A DNA stretch of 64,000 bases from Apoda limacodes. Lineage: Eukaryota; Arthropoda; Insecta; Lepidoptera; Limacodidae. The stretch lies in the NCBI GenBank assembly GCA_946406115.1, contig OX291543.1:5024501-5088500 (forward strand), written 5' to 3'. The notes under the pieces are model-generated. The model was not told the origin of the DNA and made no database searches. It saw nothing but the letters and a program-made list of their open reading frames with translations. Positions 44,640-56,641 of the stretch are shown in pieces. The position numbers were made by a program, and so were the translations under genes. Every line of letters begins with the position of its first letter. Positions within the stretch are counted from its first letter, which is position 1.

Positions 44640-47570
44640 ATGAAACTAGTGAGATTTCTTATGAAACTTAGTCATGAGACTGTGTCGATTGAACTAAAAA
44701 ACGGTAGTGTCGTTCATGGCACAATTACCGGTGTAGATGTTGCTATGAACACACATTTGAAAGCAGTAAAGGTGGTTTTAAAGAATAAGGAAGAATTACA
44801 GCTAGAAACTTTGAGCATACGAGGAAATAATATAAGGTATGATTATCTCTTCAATATGTTATAGATGAATTAGGAAAAATTAGGTTAATATCATAACAAA
44901 TTGATAAATACCCTTATACTAAAGTATCCTGAACAATTTCTGGTGCTAGGAGAGTAAGGAGTATAAAAATCACCTTTTGTACTTACATTTCAACTCTATA
45001 AATCGACACGATACTAACTAGACCCATTTATTACTAATCAAGTCCACATAATATTTTAGTTAGGTTTTTTAAGATAAGTTAACAGGTTATATCGTAATAA
45101 TTATATTTCCATGCTAGTCACATAAAATAGAAACATTAAAATTGAAGAAAATTTTGAAATATCTGATATTTATACACAAGCCAACAAGGATTTGGTTGCT
45201 CCCAAAATATGCCTTATTTCGCATGTATTTTAGCCTATAATTTACAATAACCATAAGAAAAGTTATTGTTAGCTCATATGTTTAAGATAAATGGGATTAA
45301 ATTGGTCAGAAATTGTTGATTTTGGTCATTTTCACTATTTTGAATATATGATAGTCAAAAAGAACTCTTTTTGTGTTAAATTGGTACAGTTTCTTTTATT
45401 TTTACTGAAGTTATCAAAATGTTTTGTTTTCCATACAATTACTTTAGGCTCTATATTACTCAGATGAGAAAATATGCAATGCTTATAATTTAGGGATTGA
45501 AAATCATCAAGTCTATTTTTAAAATTATTTTAAAACACTAAATTTAAAATTTATTGTGACAGTTATATAATAATCAAAGAGAAAAGCACCTAGTTCAGTA
45601 ATAAATCATAAATGTGACTGAAATCATGCTTTTTGCACTATTTAACCTATTTTTTATTGAAAACTGAATCTGATGAAGAAATGAATCCATGCTTAAGGTA
45701 AATTTTTTCCAAACAAATAGCTGAAGTAAAAAATTGAAGTGTTTAATAAGATATTTTAAAACTTACATCTTTAATATAATTTTTATACATAATACTGCTG
45801 ATGATGTCACTCGGACCAATCACGGAAAGAGAGAATATGATTTCTTCTACTATTTATTTTACAATGTATAATTTTTTTTGACTGAGCACACTTTACTTGC
45901 CAGTAGTCACTGATGAGATACATTTGCACCTTTGGTTGGACAAGGGCACAACTGCACTTTCTGTGATTTTACAGGAGAGCCATTTAAAGGTTTTTTTTGC
46001 ATTCAGTGTTGTTTTCTTTTGCTTACATTGTTTTAAAGTAATTTTTCTTTGCATGAAATACGCCCCATACTTTTGTGAATAAAGGCCGTGTTAAATATTT
46101 TGTTACTAATTTTTATAAAAAAAAATTAAACCAAGGGGTACATTTATGCCCTTGTTCTACCAACATTGAAGTGATTTTGTAGTTATGACCAAATTTTGTC
46201 TATTTTTAAAACATCAATTAACAATACCAAAGCAGGTGCACTAAACAAAACATGTGAAGATGTTTTTGCCAAACACGTGCAGGAGACCCAGCTTAAGTTA
46301 AACAAAATATAGAGACAAGAAACAATCTTCATAAATATTTTTTACAGATAATTTTTATCATTTTCCAGTAAATCTTTAAGAACTCTAAGTAAGAATATAA
46401 CATAATTAAAACAACTATGCTTTCTTTAATAAAAGCAATAAAACTTAATACAAGTAATCACATACGACAAGTTTTATCAATTAAAGTGGTATCTGTAAGT
46501 GTAACCACATGCATGTGAAGACAACCCTTTAGCCTCTGACACCCCCTTACAGTTAAATACTAGAAAAAACAAACTACAATCTAAAGTATTGAGAACCTTA
46601 TTTCCACAATGTTTAAATATTATAATTAAAAGATGGGATTATATAACTGCTTATAGAATTTGGGAAGTAAGTTTGAGTCCATCAGTTGACGAATGTAGCT
46701 TTTTTTTCTGTTTGATAGTGATAACTAAGCATTCAACTTGTTCAATATATTTTATTTGTTTTCTATTACCAGTTCTAACCAGTATAATTAAAAAAATATT
46801 GGAAGTACGAAGTCACAAATGTTTTAATGGCTTTTCTCTCTAAATATGTGCTCATGAAATAGGCATTAGTGTGCTAAATGTGACTTTGTCTCTCTAGATA
46901 TCTCAAATATCAAAAGCCATATTTACCTTCATGGCTTTGACGCTCCGACATATAACCACTCCTGGTGGGGTCGACAGCGCAACTGACCAATGTGACAGTC
47001 TAGTGCCAAAACATTCAAAACTGAATCTAATGAAGTCTTTGTCCCAGCAGGCAATAGAAAGTTTTTAAGGCACTTTTACATATTTAACTAATTTTACCAT
47101 TTTTTGTTAGTTATGCCCTTGTCTTACCGAAGCTGCGATATGAGCAGATAGTGTTTTGTGATTGGTGGGGGACATATGACTCGGTTCCAAACTAATGAGA
47201 ACTCATATTTTAAAATGGTAGGAAGTATATAATGGTTTGTTCTGGCATAGAGACATTACCCCGTAACGAAACATGATTTCTGTGAGTTTTACAAAAATGT
47301 TTAATATTGCTTCAGCTTAGTCCCGCCAGTTCAGTAAATTCCATTGTACGTTTTATTTTCAGGTATTATCTGCTTCCTGACAGTCTACCATTGGAAACAT
47401 TGCTGATTGACGATGCTCCAAGAGGCCGTGGAAGGCGTGAAGGTGGTTTTGGAGGAAGAGGTGGTGGTGGCGGCGGCGGTAGAGGTGGACGTGGAAGGGG
47501 CCGCGGGGGTGGTGGCAGGGGTGGACCGAGGGGTGGCCGCGGCGGGGGACGTGGTAGGGGACGACGATAA
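44640..47570 (+). CDS. SmD1: Small nuclear ribonucleoprotein SmD1, two exons, complete
   Basis: SmD1 is one of the seven Sm proteins that form the ring on spliceosomal U snRNAs. Exons are 44640-44836 and 47363-47570, joined in the codon AG|G (donor GTATGA, acceptor TTTCAG), giving 134 residues. The fold is visible as [20 protein letters not shown], then [16 protein letters not shown] (Sm1) and [20 protein letters not shown] (Sm2). The tail is a Gly-Arg repeat ([16 protein letters not shown] to the stop) in which Arg is methylated for SMN binding. Human SmD1 has 119 residues, so the GR tail is slightly longer here. ATG at 44640 is chosen over the in-frame upstream ATG at 44547, which would add 31 unrelated residues. 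The intron is 2.5 kb and shows no gene. Confidence 0.95.
44837..47362. other. SmD1 intron, nothing recognised
   Basis: 2.5 kb of AT-rich sequence. Open frames (45897-46082, 46589-46843) are rich in Phe and Cys as expected from A/T composition. No repeat of the families listed was seen. Confidence 0.5.
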
Positions 47571-47879
47571 TTAATTACGACAGTAAAAATTTAATTAGAT
47601 TCTTTGTAAGTTTATGGTTTTGTATTAAGGTCTGAGAATGACTGTTTATTTGATTTACCAATACTTAGTTTTTCAGTTCTAAGTGTTCAGTGTATGTAAA
47701 GCTGCATTCCAAAACCAAATATTTTTACTCTTCTGTGAGTAAAAGAGATTTGGAACGCAACCTGCACACAGTATGAAAATACATTGTCATGGATTTTATC
47801 ATGTAAGTTAAATAAGTACTATATTACAGAAATTCCAGTGTTTGTTTGCCAAATAATTCATTATGAATTGTGTTCAGTA

Positions 47880-47885
47880 AATAAA
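47880..47885 (+). terminator. Poly(A) signal of SmD1
   Basis: AATAAA 310 bases after the stop; a second AATAAA at 47905-47910. Confidence 0.5.
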
Positions 47886-47910
47886 GTATTGCTGAAAAGT
47901 ATACAATAAA

Positions 47911-49217
47911 CTTTTTTTTATGATGATGTCTAAAACTTTCATGGAGATTTCTTGCCTGCATGGTGTGTAGGCATCAGTGTATATGAACTTGTGATAAACT
48001 TTATGAGCTATAGTGTGCGAAAACATAGTATCTTATCCTATGCATGGAACTCATAAACTTAAGCACTACAAAGCAACCTAAAAAGAAGAACCTATAAAGA
48101 TGAAGACAGTTTTAATTTGTCAGTGGCCGGATATACCTACCTACCAGGGATGGAATAATATACCCTCTTTCCAGTTCTTTGCAAACGATAAGAAGTAAAT
48201 CAGAATTGGACCTATTCCAATTCCTTTGGAGATGTACAAGGAGAACATGCTTAGGCATGTTTTATGGGTTGGGTAACTAACATACATAACCCTAAACACT
48301 AACTAGTATCAATATTAAAAGCTGGGGAAAGTGAACCTCATTTATTGTATATAGTAGTATTTTTCTACGGTTTTGCCCGCACCAAAATTTGGTTATTTCT
48401 AAAATAGGTGTTTACTAAAAGTTTATTCTAAATATTGGTACTTAACTGGATTTTTGAAAGTGTTTGAGTAGATTCGGAGATTACCTCCTTGCATCGAAAC
48501 TTACGAACTTTATATATCATCATTATAATAGAGTAAATATGCCCTTCAGTCCCTTAAAAAAATTATTACCGTAGATACTGAATCAGGATAAAAAGTAAGT
48601 ATTCTATAGGTATGTTATTCTATGCTCCTCCAACCTGGGCAGAAAATATTGCTGATTAGCGACTCCGTTGCTATATACGAGGACAAAAGAAACAAGGATA
48701 AACACAACGAAATTGGTAAGTATTTCGCTTAAACTCATCAGAGAAAGGAAGCTTAGGCTATAGTCCAATGCGGACTTCGGAACCAATTCATGACCTCTTA
48801 TTTTAGACCCGATTTTCGCTAGGAACCGTGTCATATAGTTTTAATGTCACGCTAGATGTGTCACAGGCCCTACATGGTGATAAATATGATATTTTTTTTC
48901 CAGTTTAGTTTTGACGCGTCTCTCGTCATTTGGCTTCTGATGAAAATATATCTCGACACGCCTCGTAAGTCATTGGCCATGAATCGGTTTAAATATTTTT
49001 TTGAAATCCTATTAGTTACCTTTTTTATATCATTTTAAAATCATAATAGGTATGTAATGTGGTCATTGCTGTAGTAGTCCAACGGAAACCATCGGGAGCT
49101 CTCGATTGGGATAAAAATCTATGTTCTTGTCCACCCTTCAAAATATTTCGGTGCCAAAGGTCAACCCATTGAGAAGTAATACAATAGTGAGTATCAATAG
49201 GAAATACATAAATGTTA
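47911..49217. other. Intergenic stretch with one membrane-protein-like frame
   Basis: The minus-strand frame 48604-48834 (76 codons) has a hydrophobic span of about 20 residues (NFVVFILVSFVLVYS) after a basic N-terminus. It might be a short membrane protein or an exon ending at a GTTGGA donor. No family recognised. An R1-like remnant lies at 48355-48440. Confidence 0.35.
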
Positions 49218-49385
49218 CAAGTTACGGTCCGCCTGATGGTAAGCGGTCACCGTGGCCTATGGACCCTTGTAACACCAGGGGTATCACTCGCGTGTTGACG
49301 ATCCTTGAAAAAATCCAATAACTTCTTTCTTGAAGAACCCCATACTGTAGTCTTTAGAGAATACCTTGTCCCTGCCATGCCAACC
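49218..49385 (-). mobile_element. CR1-like 3' end fragment
   Basis: Plus-strand GGTCCGCCTGATGGTAAGCG, then CTATGGACCCTTGTAACACC, is the reverse of the family tail and C-terminus (GVASVHRLR). Frames are broken near 49300. Confidence 0.8.
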
Positions 49386-50157
49386 CGCTCATTAAAAAAA
49401 AAACATTACTGTTCAAAATGTGAGAAGTCAATATGTACCTACTATGGAATACTATTTATTAATTTATTTACTAAGAAACTAACAGTCGTAAAATAACAAG
49501 AGTTACATTTGTCTTTATAAATAAGACCTGAAGTTTCCTAATTTTTAATTTACATAAATTTATTAACAGGCAGCAGATCAATTAAAAATAAATAAATAGC
49601 AGATAAACAATTTTAATTAAGCAAGTGCAAGGTGAACTATAACAAGAGTTCTGTGCTCAAAAGGTTTTTTTTTATTATTATATTTAGAAGTTATCTTCAT
49701 GAACCATTAAATAATTTTAATTTTGTTTTCTTTAATTTATAATTGAATAAGAATTTGCGATTTTTACATGCGGTGGTTGTGCTGATTTGTTGGTGAAACT
49801 TTGGTTTCATGATCTTGTAAGATGTTTTATTTTTATTAAGTGAGATAGTTTCTTAAACCTTAGTCATTTACGAGACTTATGATATAATGGAACTGTTTCT
49901 GTTTATTGGTTAGTAAATAGGTGAATAGGGGTATCCCACTAGTCTTGTGTAGTACATGAATGATGAATAAGTAGGAATTAATTCCCGGTACTGTACTAGA
50001 ATGAACTATTCCCTAAGCGTAATCGGTCTCGTTCTATTCGGACATGTGTGACAGCAAAGGAACAAACTATGGATGAGTGAGAATGAAACAAATACTTGGC
50101 GTAATCGTTCGGTCACAGCGCTGCGTTTAGCGCTGGAAAGAATTTACTTCTATCTCA
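49386..50157. other. Intergenic stretch, nothing recognised
   Basis: AT-rich, no exon or named repeat seen. Confidence 0.45.
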
Positions 50158-50675
50158 CAGTGTTACCAACTCTCAAAAATCGCCTTAATTATTGAGTTGT
50201 CCCCCTAAAAAATATATATAAATATAAAATCATAATGATTTAGAAATAATATGCTGTAATATCTTTCAAAAGTAATTTATTATATAAAATATTTCGTCTT
50301 CATCTGAAGATTCAGATTTTTTGAAATTATACATGTTGACATTGAATAAATTTAACATTTTATTGGATGGATTAAATGTTGTAGATCCACCATTTCGATT
50401 GAGAATTATACACAACAATAACCGCCATATGCACACACAATAAAATGACCGCCTGTGGCGCCAGTATTGCCGCCAGTCACCACAGAGTGGTTGTAGAATT
50501 ACGTACTAGATGTCGTTATAAGTCGCTAGGTCAAGAAATAAATATTAATATTATCAATTTAAAAATATTAAAGCGTCAAAAATTCCTAAAAATAAATTTC
50601 AGACCCCTAAAAAAATCCCATTTCACTTATTTACCCCCTAAATCTGGGGGGAAAACCCCTAAGTTGGGAACCGTG
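50158..50675. mobile_element. hAT-like non-autonomous element with perfect 8-bp target duplication
   Basis: Left end CAGTGTTACCAACT and right end (reverse complement) CACGGTTCCCAACT form an inverted repeat with three mismatches in 14. CTATCTCA flanks both ends exactly (50150-50157 and 50676-50683). 518 bp, AT-rich, with runs of CCCCT near each end and no transposase frame. Confidence 0.75.
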
Positions 50676-50683
50676 CTATCTCA

Positions 50684-51729
50684 GTTGTTCTACGATAGAC
50701 GCATGAGTGAAAGCGGGATGCGCGTCTGAACTATGATCGCGAAACCTAAGAAATTAAAGATCTACCTAAGCGTTTCGTGCCTTGTATTAATTACAACTTT
50801 AAAGCTATTTTACGAAAGAACAGTATGAGTCAATCTAGTACCTGAATTAATTCAGTCAGTAATGCTTCTTGGTTCATTGATACCTACAAGACTTGCCGCT
50901 TGGCGCTTATTAGTTGTCTGTCACTCAAGTTACTGCATGCGTTATTTATATGTAGTGTTTAATGTATGTGCGTGCATGGTAAGGACTAATATGTATTTTA
51001 ACTGTGAATAAATATGTGCCTAAATAAATTAATAAATAATGTCATAGTTGATTGATAAGGGCTTTGGTGGCGATACCTAGTAGGTTTGGGGCTTTTTATG
51101 TCTTAGGTTTAGACATTTAAAATAGCACCAAATAGGCCTAAGCGAAGCAACTATTGGCTCAGAAAATACTAATGACACTAAAAACGTTAAGTAATACAAA
51201 GTAAAATTTAGGGAACTTCGAAAATTATGGCAAATTAATTGTGTACAAATGTAAGTATGGTGTTTTCCCTTAACGAGGTTATCAAACAAAAGGCTTCTAT
51301 GCGCACACGTCACGTATAAAATCCACATTTTCATACACTTTTACATATTACCGAGATTAATATTAAAAACTGTTGAGACACACAGACAGACACCGAAGTT
51401 TTACCAAGGTTCATTTTTATCATTTTGGTTGGAAGCCTAAAAATAAGAAGCAAAATACCTACGTACGAGACGCTGAAAAAATGGTCAAAATTAAAAAACC
51501 GCGGAATCGAGTCTTGTAACAGGAGTAGGTATACAGACAAATATGAAAATTAACTAGTTCAGTTCATCCGTACTACATAGTGTACTACTGAACTAATAGT
51601 ACTAGAATACTGTTCTAGTACATTTGAAAGAATGTACTAGTACGGAGCGATCAGTTTAGTGACTGAATAAGATCGAGACTATATCACTTCTTGTTCCAGT
51701 ACTTCCAGTACCTATACAGTATATCCCTG
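50684..51729. other. Intergenic stretch, nothing recognised
   Basis: No exon or known repeat. Short imperfect repeats of GTACTAG lie at 51545-51660. Confidence 0.45.
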
Positions 51730-52459
51730 CCCAAGCAACAAAAAGTGGTTTGATAATTATCCTGGAACCAACATTTTATCAGGAATATAACAGAATATTA
51801 AGCGTTTACTACCACGGAAAGTGGACCATTTAAAGGCATATTTATCCTAATAAAACACCTATAGTAGACTTAGTGCCTTCCACTTAGAACTATAGTAACC
51901 CAATAGTTGAACTACACGAAAATATCTGCTCCCGCAAAACTAACTTTAAGCGCCTAATAAAACCAAACAAGCCTCTAATGTATTTCGTGTCTCTTTTACA
52001 AGCTTTTTAAAAAAAACATTCTGAACTTGAAGACGTTGTTGTGGACATGTTGAAAACAATATTTATTAAAAAGGTAAGCTACCTATTTTCTTTATAAATG
52101 AATTGTCTAAAGTTTTACATTATAACAAGTTAGTACCTATTATGATTACTGATAAGTAAAACGATGTATGTAGGACACATGGCAAACGTATATTTTCAGT
52201 GAAGTATATTAAGTTTTAAATCCAAATTTTTACTCGCCTCTTGAAATTAGCGTATTTAATGAGTTGCTAATGTAAATAATCTTGGTTTCAAATAGACATA
52301 CTATGAAAAGTTGCCATTTTTTCATAGCTAGCATTTTAGGGTACTTGGTTTAGTAATGGTGGGCATTAGAACCACAGCATCGCCATTCTGATAGAAATTA
52401 GGGTTCCACGATTATCTCAATCCCAAAGGTTTTTTGTAATTACTGACGTGTGTTCTATA

Positions 52460-55400
52460 TTTTTTTTTTTTATTTTTTTATACCACTAAGGTGGCAAACA
52501 AGCCTACGGTCCGCCTGATGGTAAGCGGTCACCGTAGCCTATGGACGCTTGCAACACCAGGGGCATCACTCGCGCGTTGCCGACCCTTCAGAAATCTAAT
52601 AACTTCTTTTTTGAAGAACCCCATACTGTAGTCCTTAGAGAAAACCTTGGCAGGGAGCTCATTCCACAACCCAAGGGTTCGCGGGAGGAAGTTTCTCTGA
52701 AACCGCACTGTTCGCGACCATTTTGGTTCCAAAGTGTGAGAATGAATTCCCTGTCGATGGCGAGCGGTGCGATGGTAGAAAGTAGCCGTGGGCATCATTT
52801 CGAACAATTCCTCAGAACACAATCCATTGTACAAGCGGTAGAACACACACAGGGAGGCAAAGTCTCTCCTCAGACTTAAGGGTTCGATACCGCAAGTGAG
52901 TTTGGGATCGTCGACAATTCTCACAGCCCGTCGTTGAACCGAGTCAAAAGGGCCAAGCTGGTATCCGGGTGCACCCGCCCAGAGATGGCAGCAGTACTCC
53001 ATATGGGGCCGGACTTGCGACTTGTAAAGTAGCAACCTTTGCCCCGACGTGAAGTACTGCTTCGCTCTGTTGAGTACACCAAGTTTTTTGGACGCCAGCT
53101 TTACCTTGCCTAGCAAATGATCTCGGAACTGAACATCGCTGGAGATGTCAACGCCAAGGACCCCAATGCTCTTGGAGATGGAGAGGGGAGTGTTCTGGAA
53201 TTGTGGGACTACAGTGAATGGGGTTTTCTTAGCGGTGAACGCGCAGACTTGTGTCTTTGAAGGGTTGAATCGGACCAAGTTTTCCCGCCCCCAGTCAGAG
53301 ACCTTGGACAGACCGATCTCGATTTGAGACACAAGTTCTTCACGCTTTTCCTCCACAACGGAACGTGGGATGCTTGCACGGCCCGTGTAATAAGCGTCTC
53401 CAGTACTGTCATCTGCATAGCAATGTATGTTGTTGATGTCCAACATATCATTGATGTGCAGTAGAAACAGCGTAGGAGACAGCACAGAGCCTTGCGGGAC
53501 ACCAGCATTAATGTCCATGCTATCAGAGCAACTACCGTCAACTACGGCTCGTATGCTTCTGCGGGACAAAAAGCTAGCCACCCATTTGCACAAACCCTCG
53601 GGCACTCCGTAAGAAGGCAACTTCGATAGAAGACCCCGGTGCCAGACCCGATCGAACGCCTTCGCTATGTCTAGGCTACATGCCAATGCCTCCCCCTGAC
53701 TCTCAATGGCTAGTGCCCATCGGTGTGTGAGATACACTAGAAGGTCACCAGTTGAGCGACCGTGGCGAAAGCCATATTGACGGTCACTGATCAGGTCGTG
53801 TTTTTCTAGGTATCTCAAAAGCTGTGTGTTGATCACACGCTCCATCACCTTGGAGAGGAGAGAGGTTATAGCGATAGGCCTGTAATTCGATGGATCTGAT
53901 CTATCGCCCTTTTTGGGCACCGGGTGCACATTTGCAGTCTTCCATGAAGACGGAAATTGCCTAGTGTGGTAGGAAAGCGTGAAGAGGCGCGTGAGTACAG
54001 GACATAACTCAGGAGCACACTGCTTAAGCACCACTGCTGGTATGCCGTCTGGCCCACTCGACTTATGAACGTCTAGGGAAAGCAACGCCCGCCGGACCTC
54101 GCGCTGTGTTATAGTGATTTCCGGCATGGTCTTACCGCACCACGGTAAAGTAGGTGGTACAGCGCCTTCGTCGTTCACATTCGAGTTAGAGGCAAAGAGA
54201 CTGCCCAATAGATCGGCTTTCTCTTTTGCACTGTGGGCCAAGTCACCATCGGTCTTTCGCAGTGGTGGTAATGACGACTGGCAGAAGTTCCCCTCGGCAG
54301 CTTTAGCAAGCGACCAGAAAGCACGACTCCCAGAAGGATAGCTCGCAAGTCGCCCACCTATTTTGCCGATGAATTGGAATTTTGCTCTGGCAGTTGCTTT
54401 CTTACTGAACCTCGAGGCAGCATTTAATTTGCGTTTTAACTCAGAAATATTCGGATCCTTATTATTACGAGCCGTGGTCCAAGCCTCATACGCAGTTTGC
54501 TTAAGAATTTTAGCTTCTCTGCAAGGCCTATTAAACCACGGTCGTTTTTTGACGCCGGCAGCTACTCGCAGGTTAGGAATGAAACATTCCATACCAGCGA
54601 GGATTGTCTCAGTGACTGCTGCTGCGCAGACGTCAGGATCTTCTGAGCTATAGCAGATCTGCCTCCACGGGTACGATGCATAAAATTCTCGCAATCCATC
54701 CCAGTCTGCCGACTTATAATGCCACACACGACGCCAATTAGTTGGCCCAGAAGGATCGGGTTGTGTGCATGACAATCGAGTCCGGATGAGACAGTGGTCC
54801 GAGGAGCCAAGAGGCGCATCCACTGAGACGGAGTATCCATCCGGACGTGTAGTCAGCAGAAGGTCCAGTAAGGAGCTTGTATGGTCCTCTATATCTGGTA
54901 TTCTCGTTGGAGAAAGTACCAGCTGAGAGAATCCATAGGTCAGAGCAAATTCATGAGCAGATATCCCTGCATAGTTATTGGTTCGAGAACTGAGCCACTC
55001 ACGATGGTGGGCGTTAAAGTCTCCCAAAATAACTACTTCTGCTGTAGGATATTGCTCTAGAACTTTGTCAGTCGTCAAACTCAGGTGCGTGAAGAGTCGA
55101 GTTACGTCCGTGTCACCGCTATGAGACCTGTATAGGCACGCATAGATACGAGTGTGGCCCCCATGATCTACGCGCACCCACAATATCGACAGGTCCCTGT
55201 CTTCAAGGCTATGAAGTCGGCGACAGCAGATATCCTCCCGGACGAACATACATACACCGGCACGACTCAAAAAATTGTGCTCGAGTTTGTAGCCGGGATA
55301 ACGAAGGTATGATGTGTCGGCCGGGCAGGATATCTGCGTCTCCGTTAGAAAAAGAATGGTTGGCTGCGCAGTCTCGAGATGGTGATGGACTGCGTTAAGA

Positions 55401-55900
55401 TTTGCGTGAATACCCCTTATGTTGCAAAAATCTACATTATATGTGGATGGAGTAACCGCTGTCAAAACTCTTTTCTTTTTTCTGTTCCTGGCCATTTTGT
55501 TTGAAGTAACTTAGACTACGGATGAGGATTCACTGCACAGACAGCTTAGAAGACAAAAAGTTGCGGTACTAAGACTGCCGAAGCTCAACACAGATGATGC
55601 GGTTGCTGGCACGGCGGGCGGAAGGGCCCCTGATCCCCCTCTGTTGTAGTAGCCGGGTCCACTCCGGTCTCCTTCTCCGGCACGACTACTACTTCAGAGA
55701 CTTTACACAGGTTGGCGGATCAGCCTCCCAGGGCGGAGATTAAGTGATCCCTGGGTTCGGGAACCCGTTCAACCTGCGGGCGGCCAGCGGTCAGCCGTTT
55801 CATCAGGTCTCCCTGACCGCCGAACCAGCACGCCGCGTCTACGCCGAGCAATGACAGCAACAAGCACCGTCGGTCCTCCGCTGTCCGCGCAGCGAATCCT
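52460..55900 (-). mobile_element. Nearly full-length CR1/Jockey-group non-LTR retrotransposon
   Basis: Minus-strand order: GC-rich 5' leader (about 55500-55900), an intact 988-codon ORF (52529-55495), a 40-base 3' UTR with the family tail (TTTGCCACCTTAGTGGTATA) and an A-rich end (T runs at 52461-52479 on the plus strand). No ORF1 is seen. The 5' boundary is approximate. Six other fragments of the family lie in the window, four on the same strand. Confidence 0.85.
52529..55495 (-). CDS. AP endonuclease / reverse transcriptase of the CR1-like element
   Basis: 988 codons without a stop or frameshift. Residues about 20-240 form an apurinic-type endonuclease that nicks target DNA: FCNIRGIHANLN, FLTETQ at 49, VILGDFNAHH with the catalytic region at 155-164, and LGSSDHCLI at 229. 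Reverse transcriptase follows: SSGPDGIPAVVL at 479, NYRPIAITSLLSKVMERV at 537, CSLDIAKAFDRVWH at 606, AGVPQGSVLSPTLF at 664 and the catalytic YADD at 693-696. The C-terminal part ends GVASVHRLR. All catalytic motifs are present, so the copy may have been active recently. The start MARNRKKKR is the first ATG of the frame and is basic. The clade (CR1 versus Jockey) is a judgement. Confidence 0.92.
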   Translation of the reverse strand: MARNRKKKRVLTAVTPSTYNVDFCNIRGIHANLNAVHHHLETAQPTILFLTETQISCPADTSYLRYPGYKLEHNFLSRAGVCMFVREDICCRRLHSLEDRDLSILWVRVDHGGHTRIYACLYRSHSGDTDVTRLFTHLSLTTDKVLEQYPTAEVVILGDFNAHHREWLSSRTNNYAGISAHEFALTYGFSQLVLSPTRIPDIEDHTSSLLDLLLTTRPDGYSVSVDAPLGSSDHCLIRTRLSCTQPDPSGPTNWRRVWHYKSADWDGLREFYASYPWRQICYSSEDPDVCAAAVTETILAGMECFIPNLRVAAGVKKRPWFNRPCREAKILKQTAYEAWTTARNNKDPNISELKRKLNAASRFSKKATARAKFQFIGKIGGRLASYPSGSRAFWSLAKAAEGNFCQSSLPPLRKTDGDLAHSAKEKADLLGSLFASNSNVNDEGAVPPTLPWCGKTMPEITITQREVRRALLSLDVHKSSGPDGIPAVVLKQCAPELCPVLTRLFTLSYHTRQFPSSWKTANVHPVPKKGDRSDPSNYRPIAITSLLSKVMERVINTQLLRYLEKHDLISDRQYGFRHGRSTGDLLVYLTHRWALAIESQGEALACSLDIAKAFDRVWHRGLLSKLPSYGVPEGLCKWVASFLSRRSIRAVVDGSCSDSMDINAGVPQGSVLSPTLFLLHINDMLDINNIHCYADDSTGDAYYTGRASIPRSVVEEKREELVSQIEIGLSKVSDWGRENLVRFNPSKTQVCAFTAKKTPFTVVPQFQNTPLSISKSIGVLGVDISSDVQFRDHLLGKVKLASKKLGVLNRAKQYFTSGQRLLLYKSQVRPHMEYCCHLWAGAPGYQLGPFDSVQRRAVRIVDDPKLTCGIEPLSLRRDFASLCVFYRLYNGLCSEELFEMMPTATFYHRTARHRQGIHSHTLEPKWSRTVRFQRNFLPRTLGLWNELPAKVFSKDYSMGFFKKEVIRFLKGRQRASDAPGVASVHRLR

Positions 55901-56640
55901 CAAAGAGAGAGCTCTGGCAACCTTACTCACCGCCAGGAACACAATTCTTATGTTTAGGTGGCAATATTTGATCATGGTAGTGTTTCTGGACATCGAATGC
56001 TTTTTGACTAAAATGGATTTTCGAGCTTTAAAAACCTTAAGATGGCCATGGAATAAAACACACTTCTTGTTGGCTCACAAATGTTATGGTTGGGGCCATA
56101 GACTTTCAAAAAATCCTGAAGAAAGACCTTATCATTTTGTAATGAATGAAGAACATATAAAATCTTAATTAAAAGAAGATAAGTTTTGTGCGAAAACTGC
56201 AATAACTACTCAGTTTATGATCACTTCACCAGTGACGAATGTGAACTAGGTAATTTATGAAATGTGTGCAAAACTTTGACACGGCGTTACTTACATAGGT
56301 ACCTTATTCAGATCTCGAGTTTTAGTCTTAAGAAGAGATGAATAATGTTAAGCCTGTCAATTTCAGTTCAGTTTAGAAAATTGTGCTTCCTAAACTACCA
56401 TTATATCCTATCTGACTCGTTTACATACATATACTTATAAAGTTTGAATAAAACATACATAATTACATACATACACTAACCTACCCATGCTTAACGAGTC
56501 AAATCTAATACTAAAATTAATATAAAGGGATATTAGATTAGGTACTTGGGTAGTTAATTGTATGTTCAAGGATTATGTCAAATTATTAAATAATAAAATT
56601 ATAACATTAATGTACTTCTTTGGAAAAAAGGTGCAGAAAA
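55901..56640. other. Flank of the CR1-like element, unidentified frame
   Basis: The plus-strand frame up to 56168 includes MDFRALKTLRWPWNKTHFLL and HKCYGWGHRLSKNPEERPYH, which reads like protein but has no family I know. It may be part of the host TIR element. Confidence 0.35.
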
Positions 56641-56641
56641 G

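Noticed and set aside
48604..48834. Short membrane protein gene on the minus strand
   Set aside because: Hydrophobic stretch is suggestive, but no family, promoter or splice evidence; left as a remark.
53145..54653. Plus-strand ORFs across 52.5-54.7 kb
   Set aside because: Antisense shadows of the 988-codon LINE ORF.
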